Source of the DNA: Diphasiastrum complanatum
Taxonomy: Eukaryota; Streptophyta; Lycopodiopsida; Lycopodiales; Lycopodiaceae
Assembly: GCA_029204225.1 (NCBI GenBank)
Contig: CM055109.1
Span: forward strand, 31,969,870-32,033,869
DNA: 64,000 nt
Direction: 5' to 3'
Below, one piece after another: positions 60,953-64,000 of the stretch. Numbering within the stretch: position 1 is the stretch's first letter; each line of letters starts with the position of its first letter. The notes beneath the pieces were generated by a model. It was not told the origin of the DNA and made no database searches. It saw only the letters and a list, made by a program, of their open reading frames with translations. Both the position numbers and the translations under genes were made by a program.

Positions 60953-61935
60953 TTGTGGACCAACCAGCAGGCTGAAGCGTCACACAGTGGAGCTGTTGAG
61001 AGGAAGAACAAGGTAGTGTATTCACTACTAAAGATAGAATTTCAGACATTCCGACAAGAACTAACATTTTTTCTTCCACCTTTTTGTAGTCCAAAACTCC
61101 AGTGGAGAATGGATTACCTTCTTTTACCTAAATTTTTTGCTTATACAAAAGAACAATGGGAAAGCCCTTGGACTTTTTCTAACCTAAACTCTTTTTGGGC
61201 CAAACTAACAATGCACCAAAAAGGTATCCTTGCTCTTGCCATTGTTCAGAATAAGTTCAATGTGCAAACTAACTATATCCATATTGTCACAGGATCTCTG
61301 TATTTGAAAACATATTTTCCAGCTCTGGATGAGTATCGGAATAAGCTAGATTCAATTAACATCTTTGATGTTAAAGAAGTTGTCCCTAGCCCTAATCCAA
61401 TTCCTTCCAGAATCTCCAGTCAACTGTTATTCCCTGATCCGTGGGAAATCTACACAGATTGGGAAGCTCACTATTCTCATTATTTGGAGGAAGTCAAAAC
61501 AAATACTATACTTCGCTCCACTAATCCAATAACCAGACCATACCATACTTACAATTATGTAAATATTGGTTCTCTTATTTCATATGCCCTTTTGTCCATT
61601 CAACAACTGTACATTAAAGAAAAATTTCCAGAATATACATATGCAGCCCTCTCACTAACTGTTCCTTCTACTGAGATGTCTGAAATCTTGTCTGAGGATA
61701 GTTGGTACACTCACCTTGAGAATAATACATTGATCGATAACTTGCACCATCAGGAAATCAAGGAATGGGAGGTTATCCGAGTCTATCATGCCAGGAAGAC
61801 TACAACCAGAACAACAATCACTACCTTGCTACAAAAGGGATGACCTTAGAGCAAGTCAATGAAGAAAATGAAGCCCGAGCAAAGGCTATTTTCCATAGAA
61901 AGCCAGCCAGTAGGAAGCGACAGAGAAGAATGTAA
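60953..61935 (+). CDS. Gypsy-E2 extra ORF, intact 3' part of unknown function
   Basis: An uninterrupted frame of 296 residues (60953-61843), unlike the stop-ridden pol beside it. It is rich in aromatic residues (EQWESPWTFSNLNSFWAKL, YHTYNYVNIGSLISYALLS) with P-S-P-N-P-I-P-S near the middle. It has no zinc, nuclease or membrane signature. Near 61800 a second frame continues for 31 codons past the stop to TAA at 61935, ending with basic AIFHRKPASRKRQRRM, a nuclear-localisation-like tail, so a late frameshift is likely. Its place is between integrase and the 3' LTR, sense direction, 42 bp before the LTR. Known parallel: extra ORFs in plant Tat-branch elements. Role unknown. Confidence 0.55.
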
Positions 61936-61964
61936 GAAAATTGTTTGCAAGCTGCTGCACAGCT

Positions 61965-61977
61965 GAGGAAGGGGATA
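61965..61977 (+). promoter_or_regulatory. Gypsy-E2 polypurine tract
   Basis: GAGGAAGGGGATA, directly upstream of the 3' LTR TGTGGAACC. Confidence 0.85.
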
Positions 61978-62880
61978 TGTGGAACCTCATGATCCCACAT
62001 TATCCAAAATTATTGTTTATATTGTAAAAATTTTCAATTTTTACACATGTTGCTATAGTGTCCAAATTCATGTAAAGGCCTATTTTGCACTTTGTAAATT
62101 CACATTTAGGTTAGAACTTGCGACGTTCTATAGAGACGCAGTAGCGGATCCCAACCGACATCTTAACGGTTGGTAAATGACATTGAGACCGATGATCGTT
62201 CCTATAAGGTCGACACTTCGTGCCATTGTACTGACGCATTTGCACAGATCTGATTATCAATAGAGAGAGAAGATCTAGTTTCTATAAGCTTGAGCATTCT
62301 TTCCCTCTGCCATCTTTTACAGTATTACTTCTTATCAATTGAGTGAATACACTCTGTATGATCTGTAACTGACTGTGATACTGCTCTGCTGCGTCACACA
62401 TATTTCTCATGTTGTATTGAATTTCAGTCACTATGAGCTATGTGTTTAGATAATGAACTTGTTTGATGCTCTATTCTGTTTGCTTCCTGCAATAAGAACT
62501 AATTCTCTGTGTTTGATTAAGAGGAATCATTAGCTAGTACGATTCTGTTTGATGAATCTATTTGCTAATTGTTGTCTGATCTGATTGCTTACTGTTGTCC
62601 GAAGAGCCTGAAAGATAAAGTAATCTTTATAATCACAGACCTTGACCAAATCGTTTTACCATTGGTGTTCCTGGATCCCAATTTACCCAAATATCTTTGG
62701 ATAACTAGATATGTCACTGTAGTATTCATTGTGAATATTACACATCGCAGTCCATTTACCATCTTACATACACTTATCATACAAAAGACGAGATTATTCC
62801 CTCTCTTGGGAAATGATCAAACCTTTTATACTACTTAATTCATTGATTTTGTGAAAATCTATAACGACTAGGCCACCACA
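61978..62880 (+). repeat. Gypsy-E2 3' LTR
   Basis: Starts TGTGGAACCTCATGATCCCA, ends TAGGCCACCACA, 903 bp; same family as 42914-43921. The following bases are GTGAC; the 5' end of this copy is lost, so a target duplication cannot be tested. Confidence 0.93.
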
Positions 62881-62984
62881 GTGACATGGAAGGTCATTAC
62901 ACAGATACACCATTAATATCAATAAGATCAAACCATATTATGCATGACAACACATCCTACATATGTGATGGTTTAGCATACTAG

Positions 62985-63135
62985 AAAAGCTGATATGTGG
63001 TTTTATGGTAAAAGTGGAATTTATGGAAGTATTGGAGTGGTTCTGAAAGATAGCACTGGTAATTTGATAGTGCAATTGGGAGTTTATTTAGGTAAAAACT
63101 ATACTTGCGATTCAACGGAGACTAAAGCCATTGCA
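62985..63135 (+). pseudogene. Possible RNase H fragment of non-copia type
   Basis: The + strand reads WFYGKSGIYGSIGVVLKDST, GNLIVQLGVYLGK and STETKAIAQ. This resembles the plant-type RNase H (RVT_3) pattern of G-I-G-V-V-x-x-D-x-x-G-N with a later E-x-K-A. It is joined directly to a copia RNase H tail near the S-T-E words. Short and uncertain; the resemblance is by eye. Confidence 0.35.
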
Positions 63136-63398
63136 CAAAGGAGATGGTATGGATCAAGAGGATGATCAAGGATCTTCACTTGCTGGATTTTTCAGAGAGC
63201 CCATTCATCTTTTGTGACAATCAATCAACCCAAAGGTTGGCAACCAATCCTATCTTTCATGCTAGGACCAAGCATATTCAGGTGCAATATCATTTTGTGA
63301 GGGAGCAAGTCATTGCAAAGGAGGTGGAGCTTCAACATGTGTCCTCAAGGGAATGTGTAGCTGATATCTTCACCAAAGCCTTTGAGGGGATCACGTGA
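63130..63398 (+). pseudogene. Copia-H RNase H C-terminal fragment
   Basis: An 84-residue open stretch reads MVWIKRMIKDLHLLDFSESP, IFCDNQSTQRLATNPIFHAR, KHIQVQYHFVREQVIAKEVE and CVADIFTKAFEG. It is closely related to Copia-A RNase H (5752-6807) but keeps the C-D-N aspartate that Copia-A lost. Only the tail of pol is present; RT and LTR are missing. Confidence 0.9.
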
Positions 63399-64000
63399 GA
63401 TGTGCATCATGACACATCTAGATCTACTATTGTTTGGACCTACAAAATAGTGACTGTATGAACATCTACGATGTTTCATCCTAATCTACCTATAGGACCA
63501 AATACCCCCTATGTCGCCACACCCTACCTGAACATAATGATAATGATAGGAATGAATATGATGTATCAACAACGGATGGTTTCCATGCTTGGAGCCTCTC
63601 GATTGGGATAAATCTTAGCAAACCCTAGAACCTTGCATTCTACCTGTACTTGATTATGGTATATCCAAGGATGTATCCATCTTGATCCTCTTTTAGAGAA
63701 ATTAAAGGACTACATATACACTTCTAAGACGTGAGTAATGAGACCATTGCCTCGTTAGTGTCGATCTGATCTTAGAACTTAGCAAGGGATTTAATATGTG
63801 CAAGAGTAAGATCATGAGAGAGAGGACTTAATTGAAAGGCCACCATGGAATGCCCTGAGATAGAGGTGGTCTGAGTTGGAAAAGGTTATTATATCATTAC
63901 GCACTAGTAAGCCTAGTGACATGCTTAGCCTCACTAAAACTGCTTGATGACATGAGATGTGTGAACCACCTATGGGTGTATCATCTTGAACTATATTAAC
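63399..64000. other. No gene seen
   Basis: Probably the 3' untranslated part or LTR of Copia-H followed by unidentified DNA. No second LTR copy or domain was found. Confidence 0.45.

Larger units (their letters stand above)
56848..62880 (+). mobile_element. Gypsy-E2, gypsy element with 3' extra ORF and 3' LTR
   Basis: + strand: gag knuckles, RNase H, integrase, spacer, extra ORF, polypurine tract, 3' LTR. Protease and RT are deleted (gag at about 57330 runs straight into the end of RT). The 5' LTR is missing. It shows the native order for the family: the extra ORF lies after integrase, in the same direction. Confidence 0.88.

Noticed and set aside
42914-62880. The two Gypsy-E LTRs as a pair bounding one 20-kb element
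   Set aside because: Both sides carry their own gag, RNase H and integrase, and the LTRs differ by many indels and in length (1008 versus 903 bp), so these are two separate copies.
1-64000. tRNA, rRNA, CRISPR or riboswitch
   Set aside because: No cloverleaf with a T-loop GGTTCGA-type box in the right place, no rRNA words and no regular spaced repeats were seen; tRNA-related words are only retroelement primer sites.

Overview
The window looks like repeat-rich nuclear DNA of a land plant. It contains plant-type Ty1/copia and Ty3/gypsy LTR retrotransposons, primer-binding sites matching initiator-methionine tRNA (copia) and aspartate tRNA (one gypsy family), a MITE, microsatellites and generally AT-rich spacer. 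Nothing in it fixes the species or even the class of plant. I see no intact recognisable host gene, no tRNA or rRNA gene, and no CRISPR or bacterial feature. Nearly all coding sequence is decayed retrotransposon. The + and - strands carry interleaved, nested and truncated copies, most broken by stops and frameshifts.

Layout. 0-2.4 kb: the edge of a MITE copy, a decayed gene of unknown function with a probable intron, and an acidic unidentified reading frame. 2.4-5.4 kb: a copia tail and an unidentified 155-residue ORF behind a TATA box. 5.4-9.6 kb: Copia-A (-), with gag, protease, integrase, RT and RNase H all recognisable. 11.1-15.6 kb: Gypsy-A1 (-) pol and its downstream spacer. 17.5-18.5 kb: a + strand gypsy gag (Gypsy-B). 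18.5-24.2 kb: Gypsy-A2 (-), keeping an integrase end, spacer and extra ORF, split by a 2.7-kb insertion with a 5-bp target duplication. 24.2-30.8 kb: a copia LTR and leader (+, Copia-B) into which Copia-C (-) has inserted. Copia-C has two 820-bp LTRs with only 10 differences but lacks RT. 30.8-31.7 kb: a gypsy gag with three zinc knuckles. 31.9-37.4 kb: Copia-D split by Copia-E, which itself carries a 377-bp MITE. 38.2-40.1 kb: a + strand copia LTR and gag start (Copia-F), then low-complexity DNA. 41.3-42.2 kb: a gypsy integrase (Gypsy-D, -). 42.9-48.6 kb: Gypsy-E1 (+) from its LTR to the end of integrase, followed by an inverted piece of its extra ORF (48.6-49.5 kb). 49.8-52.3 kb: Copia-E2 (-). 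52.3-55.0 kb: Copia-G (+). 55.7-56.8 kb: Gypsy-F integrase (+). 56.8-62.9 kb: Gypsy-E2 (+), deleted for protease and RT but keeping a 3' extra ORF and 3' LTR. 63.0-63.4 kb: a copia RNase H tail.

How the parts relate. In the copia elements gag packages RNA, protease-integrase-RT-RNase H make and insert DNA, and the LTRs carry the promoter and ends. No copy here is complete, so movement would need enzymes from elsewhere in the genome. The most notable theme is an extra, non-gag/pol protein family located between integrase and the 3' LTR of the gypsy elements (Gypsy-A2, E1, E2). It has a coiled coil and repeated Q-T-D motifs, and in Gypsy-E2 a 297-codon open segment next to pol that is full of stops. 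I propose it as the best candidate for a little-described system.
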